Shown: in pieces, positions 17,720-27,352 of the stretch | Numbering within the stretch: position 1 is the stretch's first letter | How the letters are laid out: every line of letters begins with the position of its first letter | Assembly: GCF_015207285.1 (NCBI RefSeq) | Contig: NZ_JADEXD010000001.1 | Location: forward strand, 1-64,000 | Direction of reading: 5' to 3' | Length of the DNA: 64,000 nucleotides | Source: Tychonema sp. LEGE 07203 | GTDB taxonomy: Bacteria; Cyanobacteriota; Cyanobacteriia; Cyanobacteriales; Microcoleaceae | Notes under the pieces: generated by a model | Database searches by the model: none | What the model was told of the DNA's origin: nothing | The model's input: the letters and a program-made list of their open reading frames with translations, nothing else | Translations under genes and position numbers: made by a program

Positions 17720-18156
17720 AGCGGTAAAAGCTCATCTTTTCAAAATATGGCGATCGCTTTGTTATCGAAGTGAAAGTAAATTCTAAGTTGTCAGCAGTCA
17801 AGGTCAACTTCAATGCTGTCTTGATTCTCCCACAAGAATTCTGCTAATAAGCGAAAATCGGCTCGTGGGCTGCATCGGCGTGGCCCTTACCAACTTTTTA
17901 TACACTGCAACAAACCGCCAGCGGTAACCCTCATAATGTAGGCTCCACTGCCAAAACGATGTTCTACGACTTCGACTTGTGTCAGGTCGTACCCCAAAAC
18001 CCGCACTCGGAAGATTTGCCGAGTGCGGGTTTTGATGGCTCACATAGATGCCGAGTCAATTTGACAGGTGTTTGCGGCTGGCGCGGGTGACTTTATTAGC
18101 CTTGTCAGCCGATAAGGATAACGCGGAGCTGGAGTCAGAAAGTCTCCACGTAGAAC
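17720..18156. terminator. Non-coding region with a strong hairpin at 17996-18033
   Basis: AAAACCCGCACTCGG (17996-18010) pairs perfectly over 15 bases with CCGAGTGCGGGTTTT (18019-18033) around an 8-base loop, ending in a short T-run on either strand, so it could terminate in both directions. The rest of the gap contains short minus-strand coding-like pieces in different frames (for example FRLLAEFLWENQDSIEV), probably a decayed gene I could not identify. Confidence 0.6.
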
Positions 18157-18546
18157 TTAATGCTCAAACTTTAGGGTTTCTAACGCTCGTTCGCGCCAAT
18201 ATAAAAATAAAGGCAAAGCACAAGATACACCAATGCCAAAAGTAGCGACAACGTAAACAAACAACCAGCGACGAGACAAACCTAATCGCTTCAGCTCAAT
18301 AAATGAAAAACAGAAGAAGACATCTGCACAAATGAGCAAATCTATTGCTACGGCAGAAGCGACATGATTGGCGAACGCATTCTGGAAAAACAAATCGAGA
18401 TCAAGACCATTCTGGAGAAAGAACTTCAGCAGAAAGCTCCAAGGCGCGATCGCACCAATAATCGTTAGCAGTAGATAAAGCGATTGGGTTGACAGAATTT
18501 TTTTGGATGTAGGTAGTTGTCGCTGTAGATAAGTTGCATTGGACAT
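18157..18546 (-). CDS. DUF2834 membrane protein
   Basis: This 129-residue protein has three to four hydrophobic helices and the DUF2834 pattern: LLTIIGAIAPWSFLLKFF, NGLDLDLFFQNAFANHVAS, DLLICADVFFCFSFIE, and a C-terminal GVSCALPLFLYWRER. The family is of unknown function and common in cyanobacteria. It is transcribed divergently from the XRE regulator at 18690, separated by 143 bases that contain a palindromic operator candidate, so that regulator may control it. Confidence 0.85.
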   Translation of the reverse strand: MSNATYLQRQLPTSKKILSTQSLYLLLTIIGAIAPWSFLLKFFLQNGLDLDLFFQNAFANHVASAVAIDLLICADVFFCFSFIELKRLGLSRRWLFVYVVATFGIGVSCALPLFLYWRERALETLKFEH

Positions 18547-18660
18547 AGGTTCACTTTCCTTTTGTTATCAGCACTTCAACAGGGACTTGGTTTGACGAAG
18601 CGTAAAAGTTCGTCATCAACCCTGTTGCTCTGATTGTCACCCTCCGAGATAATATAAACA

Positions 18661-18677
18661 ATTACCTACGAGGTAAT
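18661..18677. promoter_or_regulatory. Palindromic operator candidate between DUF2834 and XRE genes
   Basis: ATTACCT-ACG-AGGTAAT is a perfect 7-bp inverted repeat 12 bases upstream of the XRE start codon. Its position suits autoregulation by the downstream regulator and possibly control of the divergent DUF2834 gene. Confidence 0.6.
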
Positions 18678-18689
18678 AAGGATAGTAAA

Positions 18690-19556
18690 ATGGCGATCGC
18701 TTCAACCTCAACGCAATCAACTCCAAACCGAGACGCCTCCTTTGGGAATCTGCTCAAACACTGGCGCAATCAACGCGGTTTGAGTCAACTCGATTTGGCT
18801 TTAGCTGGCAATGTCTCTCAGCGGCATATCAGCTTCTTAGAATCAGGCAGAGCTAATCCCAGCCGGGATATGGTATTGCAACTGGCGGTTGTGCTAGATG
18901 TTCCTCTGCGCGACCAAAACATCATGCTCACGGCGGCGGGCTTTGCGCCGATTTATTCCCAAAGCGATTTATCAGCGCCTGAAGTTGAACCGATCCGCAA
19001 AGCCATAGAGTTTATCTTGCGCCAGCAAGAACCCTATCCGGCATTAGTAATGGATCGTTATTGGAATTTAATCCAGAGCAATACAGCCGCGCAACAGCTC
19101 ACCAATTGGTTAGTTCATCCAGAGAAGCTGCAACACCATTTCTGCATCAACGGCAGGATTAATTTGATGCGGCTGATGTTTCATCCTCAAGGGTTCAAGC
19201 CGTTTGTGGGGAATTGGGAAGAAATTGCTAGCCATCTGATGCAACGGGTGTATCGAGAAGCGTTCGTCGATGGACATAGCGACGAATCTATGGCTCTTTT
19301 TCAAGAACTACAAGCTTATCCAGATGCCCCCCGCTTGTGGCAGCAATCCCTACCCCGCACCTGGCACCTACCCTTGTTGACGGTACAGTTTGTCAAAGAC
19401 GGACTGAGCCTTAACTTATTTTCGGCGATCGCCACGTTAGGTACTCCTCATGACATCACGTTGCAGGAACTGCGGATTGAAAGCCTGTTTCCGGCAGATG
19501 AGGTGGCGCAAACCAATCTTGCAAACTTTTACAGGGATACACCGGCACCCCACTAG
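18690..19556 (+). CDS. XRE-family regulator with MmyB-like ligand-binding domain
   Basis: Residues ~18-75 form a helix-turn-helix of the XRE type (LKHWRNQRGLSQLDLALAG, then SQRHISFLESGRANPS). The remaining ~210 residues match the MmyB-like PAS-type ligand domain: PYPALVMDRYWNLIQSN, an LMF-type block, and ITLQELRIESLFPAD near the end. Such regulators usually repress nearby oxidoreductase or membrane genes in response to a small hydrophobic ligand. The 7-bp palindrome just upstream is a likely binding site. The SDR gene downstream is convergent, not cotranscribed. Confidence 0.9.
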   Translation: MAIASTSTQSTPNRDASFGNLLKHWRNQRGLSQLDLALAGNVSQRHISFLESGRANPSRDMVLQLAVVLDVPLRDQNIMLTAAGFAPIYSQSDLSAPEVEPIRKAIEFILRQQEPYPALVMDRYWNLIQSNTAAQQLTNWLVHPEKLQHHFCINGRINLMRLMFHPQGFKPFVGNWEEIASHLMQRVYREAFVDGHSDESMALFQELQAYPDAPRLWQQSLPRTWHLPLLTVQFVKDGLSLNLFSAIATLGTPHDITLQELRIESLFPADEVAQTNLANFYRDTPAPH

Positions 19557-19674
19557 AGATGGGTACTCCCCAGAAAGCCGGGGCCGCTGGGCTAATATGG
19601 GCACAGATATCGTTAGCGCACTCAATGCCGAAGTATTCCCCTGAAACAGTCGAGGCCATCTTAGAAACCATAAA

Positions 19675-20685
19675 TCACTTTTCGTTGTTGAAGGATTGTG
19701 TTGCCAGCAAAGCTAAAGCCATCACACCAGCGATCGCACCCAACTGGAGAGCCGGATTCTTAGCCAGCCAGTCAGTAACGCTCGGTATCACCAAATGGCT
19801 ATAGTCTCCATCAACTCTGGTATCGCTTGGGACAGGCTCGTAAAGATTGTTCCGATCGTCTGGGGACTTAGGCTGATTGCTGCGTTGACCCTGGAAGCCG
19901 ATGAGCAACAACAAAGAATCTGCCAGTTCGGGTGAGAGTCGCTGTAGCGCAGCTAGAGCTCTAGCCGAATCCCCAACCAAGAAGTCACGAGTTGGATGTT
20001 CAGCAACGTAGAGGATGGCGTCGGCTACCAACCTGGGGTCATAGTAGGGCGGTATCCCTGCTGGCTTTACGCCTAGCTTGGTGAGGCCATTGTTCCAGAA
20101 GGGTGTATTGATGACCGATGGTTTCACGCTCGTCACGCTGACAGGTATGTTCTCATGTTGCAACTCTAAGCGCATAGCTTCAATGAATCCCTCAATGCCG
20201 TGCTTGGCGGCGGAGTATGCACTTTGGTAAGGGAGACTTCGCACGCCCTCCATTGAAGAGATGTGGATCAGCGCCCCCCGTCCCTCGCGCTTGAGATGGG
20301 GTAGCGCCGCCATTGCGCCGTATACCTGCCCCATCAAGCTCACATCAATGACGCGCTTAAACTCTTCGGGTGTGGTGTTGTCAAATGTGGCAAAGATGCC
20401 GACGGCAGGGAGGTGCACCCACGTATCGAGTCGCCCATAGACTTCGACGGTACGGTCTGCGATCGCTTTGACCTGCTCGAACACCGACACATCGGCAACT
20501 ACAGCCGTTGCCTCACAACCGTTGCCCCGAATCTCATCCACCAGGGAGGCTAGCTTCGACTCACTGCGAGCCGAGACAACTAACTTTGCCCCTCGCTTGG
20601 CAAACTGAAGAGCGGTGTCGCGTCCGATGCCGCTGGAAGCCCCAACGACGGCAACAACTTGCTGATTGATTGGCTTCAATTGCAT
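19675..20685 (-). CDS. SDR family oxidoreductase with C-terminal membrane anchor
   Basis: This 336-residue protein has a classical short-chain dehydrogenase core: the cofactor loop GASSGIG at residues 15-21, Ser144, and the catalytic Tyr157-x3-Lys161 pair (YQSAYSAAKHG). Arg at residue 40 after the second strand suggests NADP(H). The C-terminus is extended by ~90 residues ending in a hydrophobic helix (GAIAGVMALALLA), so the enzyme is probably membrane-tethered. The substrate cannot be inferred. It is convergent with the MmyB-type regulator; such regulators often sit beside SDR genes. Confidence 0.88.
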   Translation of the reverse strand: MQLKPINQQVVAVVGASSGIGRDTALQFAKRGAKLVVSARSESKLASLVDEIRGNGCEATAVVADVSVFEQVKAIADRTVEVYGRLDTWVHLPAVGIFATFDNTTPEEFKRVIDVSLMGQVYGAMAALPHLKREGRGALIHISSMEGVRSLPYQSAYSAAKHGIEGFIEAMRLELQHENIPVSVTSVKPSVINTPFWNNGLTKLGVKPAGIPPYYDPRLVADAILYVAEHPTRDFLVGDSARALAALQRLSPELADSLLLLIGFQGQRSNQPKSPDDRNNLYEPVPSDTRVDGDYSHLVIPSVTDWLAKNPALQLGAIAGVMALALLATQSFNNEK

Positions 20686-20769
20686 TATTTTTCATCCTCT
20701 AAATCAGTTTTATTTATCAGTGATGCGATTCTTGGTGATTCTTTTAACCGGACATCCTGATAGTTTGGT

Positions 20770-21099
20770 TTAAACCGGGTTCACCGGGCCTTGGGTAAAT
20801 TTTGTTGAAGAATTCTGAAGGGTAACAGGGTTAATTGGGCTATCAAGAGCACCAACCGCATCCTTTTGAAAGACTTCATTCCCAAAGGTTTCCGAGTAAA
20901 ACGCCTTACGCCCCAGTGTTAGCAAGTCGTCGGTGACGCCAACCGCCCGATTTTCAGGCGATAGCTGTTTCTGTCCCTCATCCGTTTGGAGAAGGGGTGT
21001 TGCCCGATCTTTATTAATTGCATTAATTGCGTAGCCTACACTCAGCCGATCGAGAGAGTTATAGCAAGCAGGATAAGAATTGGTCGTAATCTCGTCCAA
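20770..21099 (-). pseudogene. Fragment resembling a di-heme cytochrome c/peroxidase-type protein
   Basis: The 109-residue frame contains LLTLGRKAFYSETFGNEVF, VGALDSPINP and TLQNSSTKFT. These resemble the segment after the N-terminal region of cyanobacterial cytochrome c peroxidase-like proteins. No CxxCH haem site and no signal peptide is present, and the start at 21099 is arbitrary. I read it as an internal remnant of a longer gene, possibly removed when nearby repeats arrived. The family assignment is weak. Confidence 0.4.
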
Positions 21100-21263
21100 G
21101 TTGGCGCGACGGCAACCCCGGGCTCGCTTGTTCTAGATTGAGTTTGTGTCATGAATGAGGCTTTTCCCCTCAATAAAGATTAGACCTGTTGCAAATGTTT
21201 GGGATAGACACTTCTGTTTCCTGTTCCCTGTTAAGAAGTTCTTACTTCGGCAAGAAGTTTATT

Positions 21264-21310
21264 GGCGTTGCTGAATCACAGTATGAAAATAAATAAGTTG
21301 GAAATTCCGA
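21264..21310 (-). repeat. Half copy of the 111-bp inverted-repeat element
   Basis: GGCGTTGCTGAATCACAGTATGA followed by an AAATAAGTTGGAAATTCC block matches one terminus and inner part of the elements at 42970, 44260 and 53413. The other terminus is missing. Confidence 0.65.
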
Positions 21311-21331
21311 AGATGTTCTGACGCGCTTGTT

Positions 21332-21625
21332 TCATTTTTTGCAGATTGAGTCGTTCATACCATAAATCAGCAACGCCCGAAAATCTTCAACGGTCGGCTC
21401 ATACTCGCAAGCTACTTCCCATGCTTCGGTTAAAGTAGCCCATTCCTCTGGAGTTTCAGGTTTTTGGCGCACCAGGGTTAAGAATTTGGTTTTGATGCGG
21501 GCTTCTGATGGGTTAATGCCCGATTTTACCAGTTGTAGTTCTAACGCGGGATATCTGCTGCTGGCAAGGATGTCGGCATAGTCGGTATCTAACAAATCCA
21601 GTAGTTCAATGGGCGGGTCAGTCAT
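21332..21625 (-). CDS. Hypothetical small protein
   Basis: This 97-residue acidic, helical protein (MTDPPIELLDLLDTDYADIL start) was not recognised. A clean frame and a distinct acidic N-terminus suggest a real small cyanobacterial gene. It has no operon partner; its 3' end lies next to a half copy of the 111-bp inverted-repeat element. Confidence 0.55.
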   Translation of the reverse strand: MTDPPIELLDLLDTDYADILASSRYPALELQLVKSGINPSEARIKTKFLTLVRQKPETPEEWATLTEAWEVACEYEPTVEDFRALLIYGMNDSICKK

Positions 21626-22245
21626 TTGTCACGTTTCAACTTCTAGGGTTCCTCTCTTCCATCCCAACATCCACCACAACATCCACTCGAAGCGATCGCC
21701 TCTGGAATCAGAATTCTACTTCTCCATCAGATTTACCCTGCCCGAAATTCATGGAGTTTGTCCTTTGGTTATAAGGAGGGTCTTCCGGGGCTGGTTTCTT
21801 CAGACTTCGCTCACCTGACTTTTGTCTCTGGGATGTTTTGTCTTCGTGGGAGTTAGATTACTGATTCTGTGAGTCCGACATTGAAAAGCTCCAGCTTATA
21901 ACATTGAAAGTACAGAAGCTAAGATAACACTACCTGTTGCACAAAAGGCGGCAACATATAACGTATGGATTGCCTGATCTGCCACCTTAGCTTTTTGATC
22001 TCGCAACATCTCAAGCTCGTGGAGGGCTTCTATTTGATCTCATTTCATAATTATATATTTTATAGTGCAAATCTTGCCTGAATCCTTGGTTGATAAATAT
22101 TTAGTTTTTTAATTAAAATACATCCTTCTTAATTAGCTAAAAATAATTTTAATAATCTCGTGTTTGGGAAGTACCCTGATAAGTTATAATAGTTAAACTA
22201 TAGTATCACAAAACGTGATTTTTTCTGGAAAGGTATAGCTTAGTT
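21626..22245. other. 620-base intergenic region upstream of the IetAS-like operon
   Basis: On the minus strand at about 21896-22040 a short coding-like remnant reads MLRDQKAKVADQAIHTLYVA followed by a hydrophobic tail. It ends at a TAA and is cut off by a stop upstream, so it is probably a decayed membrane-protein gene. The right part is very AT-rich. A promoter-like TTGGGA (22164-22169) and TATAAT (22185-22190) with 15-base spacing lie about 55 bases before the ATPase gene. Confidence 0.5.
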
Positions 22246-23244
22246 ATGTCTACTGCTCGTCAAATCATAGCGCTTTTAAAAAGCCACATAGAAGGCGAAG
22301 AGCAGCAGTTTTATTCTGCGGCTCTCCAGATTGCAGCGCATGAAGCAAGGCAGGGACACGGGAAACTTGCTGAAGAAATTCGTGAATTAATTGAAGAAGC
22401 AAAAACCCAACGTTCTTCAATAGAGCGTAAAACTAATCCAATTCCGTTAGTTCAGCCAAAAGGTGAATTAGCTAATTTACTCTCAGCACACTACCCAGAG
22501 ACTAACCTAATTGATATGGTGCTTTCACGCGAGCTTGAATCCAAACTTAAGCGCATTCTTACAGAACAGAAACAACGCCACCGCTTGCAAGATTATAATC
22601 TATCGCCTCGCAGAAAAATTCTCTTGGTAGGTACTCCTGGGTCTGGTAAAACAATGACCGCAGCAGCTTTAGCCGGTGAGCTACAGCTTCCTCTTTTTAC
22701 TGCTATCTACAGTAGCCTGATTGGCAAGTTTATGGGAGAAACCGCCAGCCGACTTAAATTAATTTTTGAGGCGATGTCACTCACGCGGGGGGTCTATTTT
22801 TTTGATGAATTTGATGCAATTGGAACGCATCGCAACAATGCCAATGATGTTGGAGAGATCCGTCGCGTATTAAATTCATTTTTGCTATTTATAGAAAACG
22901 ATCGAAGTGAGAGTTTGATAGTCGCCGCAACAAATCACCCAAATTTACTAGATGAAGCTCTGTTTCGTCGATTCGATGATATCATTGAATATACAGTTCC
23001 TACTGAAGAGATGATTCGCCGTCTTTTAGAGACACGGCTTGTCTTATTTGACCTGCAATGGAATGACTGGTCAGAGATTTTGAATGCTGCACAACACTTG
23101 AGTCTAGCTGAAATTGTTCGCGCTGCGGATGAATCTGCAAAGCAGGCTGTACTATTCCAGGATGAGAAAATTGATAAAGAAAATTTGCTGGCGACTATTT
23201 TAGAACGACGTGAAATGAATCTCCGAGTATTGAAAAAATCCTAA
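22246..23244 (+). CDS. ietA: AAA+ ATPase, IetA-like
   Basis: This 332-residue AAA+ protein has Walker A GTPGSGKT (residues 129-136), Walker B VYFFDEFDA (183-191), a sensor AATNHPNLLD and an arginine-finger region ALFRRFDD, which is close to the FtsH/Cdc48 class without a membrane segment. It lies 7 bases upstream of a subtilase gene. An AAA ATPase plus an S8 protease is the gene content of the IetAS system, known as a plasmid-stability locus and an anti-phage system. The ATPase may act as antitoxin or regulator of the protease. Confidence 0.85.
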   Translation: MSTARQIIALLKSHIEGEEQQFYSAALQIAAHEARQGHGKLAEEIRELIEEAKTQRSSIERKTNPIPLVQPKGELANLLSAHYPETNLIDMVLSRELESKLKRILTEQKQRHRLQDYNLSPRRKILLVGTPGSGKTMTAAALAGELQLPLFTAIYSSLIGKFMGETASRLKLIFEAMSLTRGVYFFDEFDAIGTHRNNANDVGEIRRVLNSFLLFIENDRSESLIVAATNHPNLLDEALFRRFDDIIEYTVPTEEMIRRLLETRLVLFDLQWNDWSEILNAAQHLSLAEIVRAADESAKQAVLFQDEKIDKENLLATILERREMNLRVLKKS

Positions 23245-23251
23245 TTGCAGT

Positions 23252-25732
23252 ATGTCCAAACAATCACGCGAGCTTCCTCATATCTATTTATTTGAAAATG
23301 GCACAAGTGAAAATTACACCAGACCCAAGCGAGGTGGTGGATCTAATTCCCCTCCCGAACGTAATAGGGCAGCTCATGCTAAATATCTAGAACAAGCGAT
23401 CGGCAGAGCAATTCAAGAAGCTCGCAAACAGCTAAACTCCCGCGATTCTAAACTGGCTACAGGAGTCTCGGGCTTTTATCTAGAATTTGAGATTCAAGCT
23501 AAGGAAACAATTGCTTTAAAGTCCCTAGAAAACCAGCAAAAAAGAATTGAATTGGTGGTAGTAAAGAAACTCCCCGGACGGGAAGATATGGTTGGAGCAA
23601 TAGTCTTCGTTCCCGAGTCATCCTCTGATTACTTTATGAAAAAAGTAGAAGAATATCGAGATAAAAATACAAAAACAAAAAAACCCAAAAATGAAGCTCT
23701 GATATCTCGTTTAGAAAATGTTCAGATTGGTAAAGTAACATCGCTATTCACCGATAATCCAGCTTTATTTCCAGAAGACGAGCGAAAAATTTGGTGGGAG
23801 GTTTGGCTCCGCAAGGATAAACGGGAGGAATTTAACCAGATTACTCAAAAGTTGGAAATTCACACAAAGCCTCATGCAATTTCTTTCCCTGAGCGCGAAA
23901 TTGTTCTAGCAATGTCCGATGTAGAAGGAATGGCACGAGTCATCCATAATTCTGATGCAGTAGCAGAATTACGTATTGCCAAAGATACTCCATCAATGTT
24001 TTTTGAAATTGCAGCTTCAGACCAAGTTCTATGGGTCAACGATTTAGAAAAACGACTGCTTGAACCTGGCAAACACGCTGTATCGATCTGTTTGTTGGAT
24101 AGTGGGGTTGCACGAATTCATCCGTTACTTTCATCAGGAATGGCTTTAGACGATATGCACTCTGTCGAACCCTCTTGGGGGGTTAATGATAGTGTTTATT
24201 GGCGGGGTCACGGTACTGCAATGGCTGGTTTGTGTTTGTATTCTGACTCACTCATCGCGATGCTAGCAACATCCGAAAAAGTGAAACTTTTACATCGCCT
24301 GGAATCAGTCAAAATACTGCCACCTACGGGACAAAACGAACCCGAACTTTACGGTGCCCTCACGGAGCAGGGTGTTTCCTTACCTGAAATTCAAGCTCCC
24401 GAACGCCGTCGAGTTTTTTGTATGGCGGTAACGAGCGGTATAGACTCTAGCAATGCAGGAACGCCATCGTCTTGGTCAGCAGCAGTGGATCAGCTATGCT
24501 TTAACGATGGTGAATTCCGACGACTAATGATTGTTTCCGCAGGTAATATTTTTCAAGAAATCTTTCCAAAAGATTACCTCAATATTAACGATCTTGAAAC
24601 AATAGAAAATCCCGGACAAGCCTGGAACCCTCTAATTGTGGGTGCTTGTACTGAACAAATTAATATTCTCGATCCTAACTATGCGGGCTGGCAGGTATTA
24701 GCACCTGGAGGCGATCTCTCGCCTCGCAGCAGGACTTCGGTAAGATGGGACTCTCAATGGCCAATTCGTCCAGATGTTGTTTTTGAAGGTGGAAATATGG
24801 CCTTTAACGGTCAAAATCCAGCCGAAATCATTGACGATCTTTGCCTTCTTACAACTTACTACCGCCCAAATGTCAGAATGTTTGATAGAATGAACGCCAC
24901 AAGCTGTGCAACTGCTCTCGCCAGTTACATGGCAGCACGCATCATGTCAGAACATTCTCATTATCGTCCAGAAACTGTACGCGCGCTGATCGTACACTCT
25001 GCGGAATGGACTCCAGCAATGCAGAATCATTTCAAAGTCGCATCTTCTAAAACTGCTAGACGCACTCTTTTAAGACGCTATGGTTATGGAGTTCCTGATT
25101 TAAGACGCGCCCTTCAAAGTGCTAGTAATGATTTAACACTAATTATTGAAGATGAACTACAACCTTTTTATTTAGAGGCGAACCTGGTTAAAACTAAAGA
25201 GATGAAGCTCCACAAGCTACCTTGGCCTAGCGAAGAACTAGAAAAATTAGGAGAGGAAAAAGTAGAGCTAAAGATTACCCTATCCTACTTCATTGAACCG
25301 AACCCAGGAGAGCGTGGATGGGCATATCGCCACCGTTACGCTTCTCACGGTTTACGCTTTAAAGTCAAAGGCTCTTTGGAAACAGACGATGATTTTAAAT
25401 GGCGAATCAATCAAGCTACGAGAGAAGAAGAAGAAGGTAGAACAATCTCAACTATGTCGGATGAAAATAATTGGTTCCTGGGACCTAATACGAGGGATAG
25501 TGGTTCAATTCATTCTGATATTTGGCATGGCAATGCAGTAGAATTGGCACAGAAAGATGCAATTGCTGTATATCCCGTGGGGGGGTGGTGGAAAGAGAAA
25601 AAGTATTTAAATCGCTGGAATCAGATGGCTCTTTATTCACTAATTATTTCAATTCGAGTACCCGAAGTTGAAGCCGACATTTATACTCCTGTTTCCAACA
25701 TTGTTAGCACGTCTATTGCTATCGATACTTAA
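23252..25732 (+). CDS. ietS: Subtilisin-like serine protease, IetS-like
   Basis: This 826-residue S8 peptidase has the triad Asp283 (CLLDSGVARIHP), His320 (WRGHGTAMAG) and Ser551 (NATSCATALASYMA), with oxyanion Asn432 (VSAGN). An N-terminal ~270-residue region of unknown fold (pro-domain-like) and a ~200-residue beta-type C-terminal domain flank the catalytic core. No signal peptide is seen, so it acts in the cytoplasm, unlike secreted subtilases. Tight coupling to the ietA-like gene (7-base gap) supports an IetAS defence pair. Cleavage targets are unknown. Confidence 0.87.
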   Translation: MSKQSRELPHIYLFENGTSENYTRPKRGGGSNSPPERNRAAHAKYLEQAIGRAIQEARKQLNSRDSKLATGVSGFYLEFEIQAKETIALKSLENQQKRIELVVVKKLPGREDMVGAIVFVPESSSDYFMKKVEEYRDKNTKTKKPKNEALISRLENVQIGKVTSLFTDNPALFPEDERKIWWEVWLRKDKREEFNQITQKLEIHTKPHAISFPEREIVLAMSDVEGMARVIHNSDAVAELRIAKDTPSMFFEIAASDQVLWVNDLEKRLLEPGKHAVSICLLDSGVARIHPLLSSGMALDDMHSVEPSWGVNDSVYWRGHGTAMAGLCLYSDSLIAMLATSEKVKLLHRLESVKILPPTGQNEPELYGALTEQGVSLPEIQAPERRRVFCMAVTSGIDSSNAGTPSSWSAAVDQLCFNDGEFRRLMIVSAGNIFQEIFPKDYLNINDLETIENPGQAWNPLIVGACTEQINILDPNYAGWQVLAPGGDLSPRSRTSVRWDSQWPIRPDVVFEGGNMAFNGQNPAEIIDDLCLLTTYYRPNVRMFDRMNATSCATALASYMAARIMSEHSHYRPETVRALIVHSAEWTPAMQNHFKVASSKTARRTLLRRYGYGVPDLRRALQSASNDLTLIIEDELQPFYLEANLVKTKEMKLHKLPWPSEELEKLGEEKVELKITLSYFIEPNPGERGWAYRHRYASHGLRFKVKGSLETDDDFKWRINQATREEEEGRTISTMSDENNWFLGPNTRDSGSIHSDIWHGNAVELAQKDAIAVYPVGGWWKEKKYLNRWNQMALYSLIISIRVPEVEADIYTPVSNIVSTSIAIDT

Positions 25733-25898
25733 AAAATTGATTCTAAATCCAACTACATACTACATATATCGTATAAATTTGCTCGCACCAACCGTATCGC
25801 TCGCTCCATAAATTCTTGCCACTCGTGGCAGTCCTAGGTCGAGTCCTTACGATGCGGTACTCGGCAGTCGAAAATAAGGATTTCTGTTATGAATGTTG

Positions 25899-26264
25899 TC
25901 ACCCAATTGCAAGAGTTTCGTCAAAGCCATTCCATCCACAGTGAATGCAGTCCCAATGCACTGGGGGGATTTCGTACTTGGGAAACGGATGCTCGCACCG
26001 GGGACACCGGCCGGTAAACAGTGGGTGCGTATCCAAAAGCTCTAGCTGCTGTTCCAAAGTCCATCGCTGACGGGGTTGCAGGATGAGTTCGCCGTTGTAG
26101 TAGCTCGCGCCTTCAGGTTCCCACAATTCCTCCAATGCGGCGTTGGGGTCTTCTCGAAAGTCTAAGCAAGTGTCGGTGTTGGGGCCTGCGGGATGCACGG
26201 CACAGACGAGGTGTGGGTTGCGGGCGTAGAGGAGACAGCGATCGCACTCAGGGATTTTGGGCAT
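25899..26264 (-). CDS. Cys-rich hypothetical protein with zinc-ribbon C-terminus
   Basis: The protein, taken from the ATG at 26262-26264 (MPKIPECDRCLLYARNPHLV), is 121 residues. The frame extends 58 codons further upstream, but that part is not domain-like and contains a HIP1 site. An N-terminal CDRC...C...C set and a C-terminal CPRCEHPFP...CIHCGW zinc ribbon are visible. The family is common in cyanobacteria and has no known function. No operon partner. Confidence 0.65.
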   Translation of the reverse strand: MPKIPECDRCLLYARNPHLVCAVHPAGPNTDTCLDFREDPNAALEELWEPEGASYYNGELILQPRQRWTLEQQLELLDTHPLFTGRCPRCEHPFPKYEIPPVHWDCIHCGWNGFDETLAIG

Positions 26265-26620
26265 GACGGGGGTGTTAGGGTTTTGGTCTGGGTTTAGTTT
26301 CCCAAAAATTGGGGTGTTGGTGGCGATCGCGGAACTGATTGCAGTCTTCGAGATTTCACAACAAATCCCCTCTGATTGTTTGCAGCCTAAATTCCCAGCA
26401 TTCCGTGTCTCCAAAGTGAAAAAATTCAAATGCTTCAAATTGGCAGACGATTTGATTGTGTTTTAATGGGTAGTTCTAAGACTTTCCTCTCTACAGGACT
26501 AAGTTGAAGGATAGAATGCGGTACACTTTATTTTCCAAGCATGAGTCGTACCTGCAATCTCTAGAAGCCCTACTTAGAACCGCTATAAATAGGGTTCCGA
26601 ACAGGACTCTACTGCTCTTT

Positions 26621-27352
26621 TTACTGCTCGGCCTGTTCACGTGTTAAGAACAAAGCTTTTTGGATGGCTGCTTTTCCTTCTTCCGTCCTGTCTACAGCAT
26701 TGAGCACAAATCCCAGGTTATAGTAAGCTGCCACATAGCTTGGATCGAGTTCGATCGCTTCTTCAAATGCTGTAATTGCTGCATCAAATCGACCTTGATT
26801 ACCAAGTATTTGTCCGAGGTATTGATATACAACAGCCGAATTGGGTGCCAGTTCTGTGGTGCGCTGAAGTACGGTGATAGCATCTTCGTATCTGCCCTGC
26901 TTATTCAAAGCAACACCTAAATGGTAATGTGCAGCAGCAGATTGAGGAGCAACTTGAATTGCCTGTTGAAAACTATTAATGGCCTCGCCGTATCTCTCTA
27001 GATTTACAAGTACCATACCAAGACCAACAAAAGCCTGTGGTTGGCTCGAATCAATCTCGATCGCTTTTTGATAGACTGTCATAGCCTCGGAAAATCTTTG
27101 CCTCTCGGCTAGTGTGGCAGCCATATTCAGGTAAGCTGCTGAATAATTAGGTGCAATCCTAATAGCGTTTTGGTAGGCCCAGATAGCTTTCTCACCTTGA
27201 CCTTGATAATCCAAAGCCATTCCTAGCTTGAGGTAGACATACGCATTATCAGGATCGTGCTTCAGAAAACGCCTCCATATTGACTCAGCCTCAACATATT
27301 CACCAGCTTGCTGTGCTAAATCTCCGGCTTGAAATAGTTTTTCCAAATCCAT
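26621..27352 (-). CDS. TPR-repeat protein
   Basis: It contains six to seven tandem tetratricopeptide repeats of 34 residues (pattern W-x2-LG-x2-Y-x8-A-x3-F-x2-AI-x4-P) covering nearly the whole chain, so it is a protein-interaction scaffold without a catalytic domain. I chose the ATG at 27350-27352, which has GGGGGAG 7 bases upstream; the frame is open to 27424 but that extension lacks TPR character. Partners cannot be inferred: it stands alone between the zinc-ribbon gene and the divergent MntA gene. Confidence 0.8.
   Translation of the reverse strand: MDLEKLFQAGDLAQQAGEYVEAESIWRRFLKHDPDNAYVYLKLGMALDYQGQGEKAIWAYQNAIRIAPNYSAAYLNMAATLAERQRFSEAMTVYQKAIEIDSSQPQAFVGLGMVLVNLERYGEAINSFQQAIQVAPQSAAAHYHLGVALNKQGRYEDAITVLQRTTELAPNSAVVYQYLGQILGNQGRFDAAITAFEEAIELDPSYVAAYYNLGFVLNAVDRTEEGKAAIQKALFLTREQAEQ

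Noticed and set aside
17810-18043. 77-residue minus-strand frame
   Set aside because: It runs through a strong hairpin, and coding-like pieces appear in a second frame, so it is probably decayed DNA.
25733-25898. Possible tRNA or small RNA after the subtilase gene
   Set aside because: No cloverleaf or conserved hairpin could be drawn; only short inverted pieces are seen.
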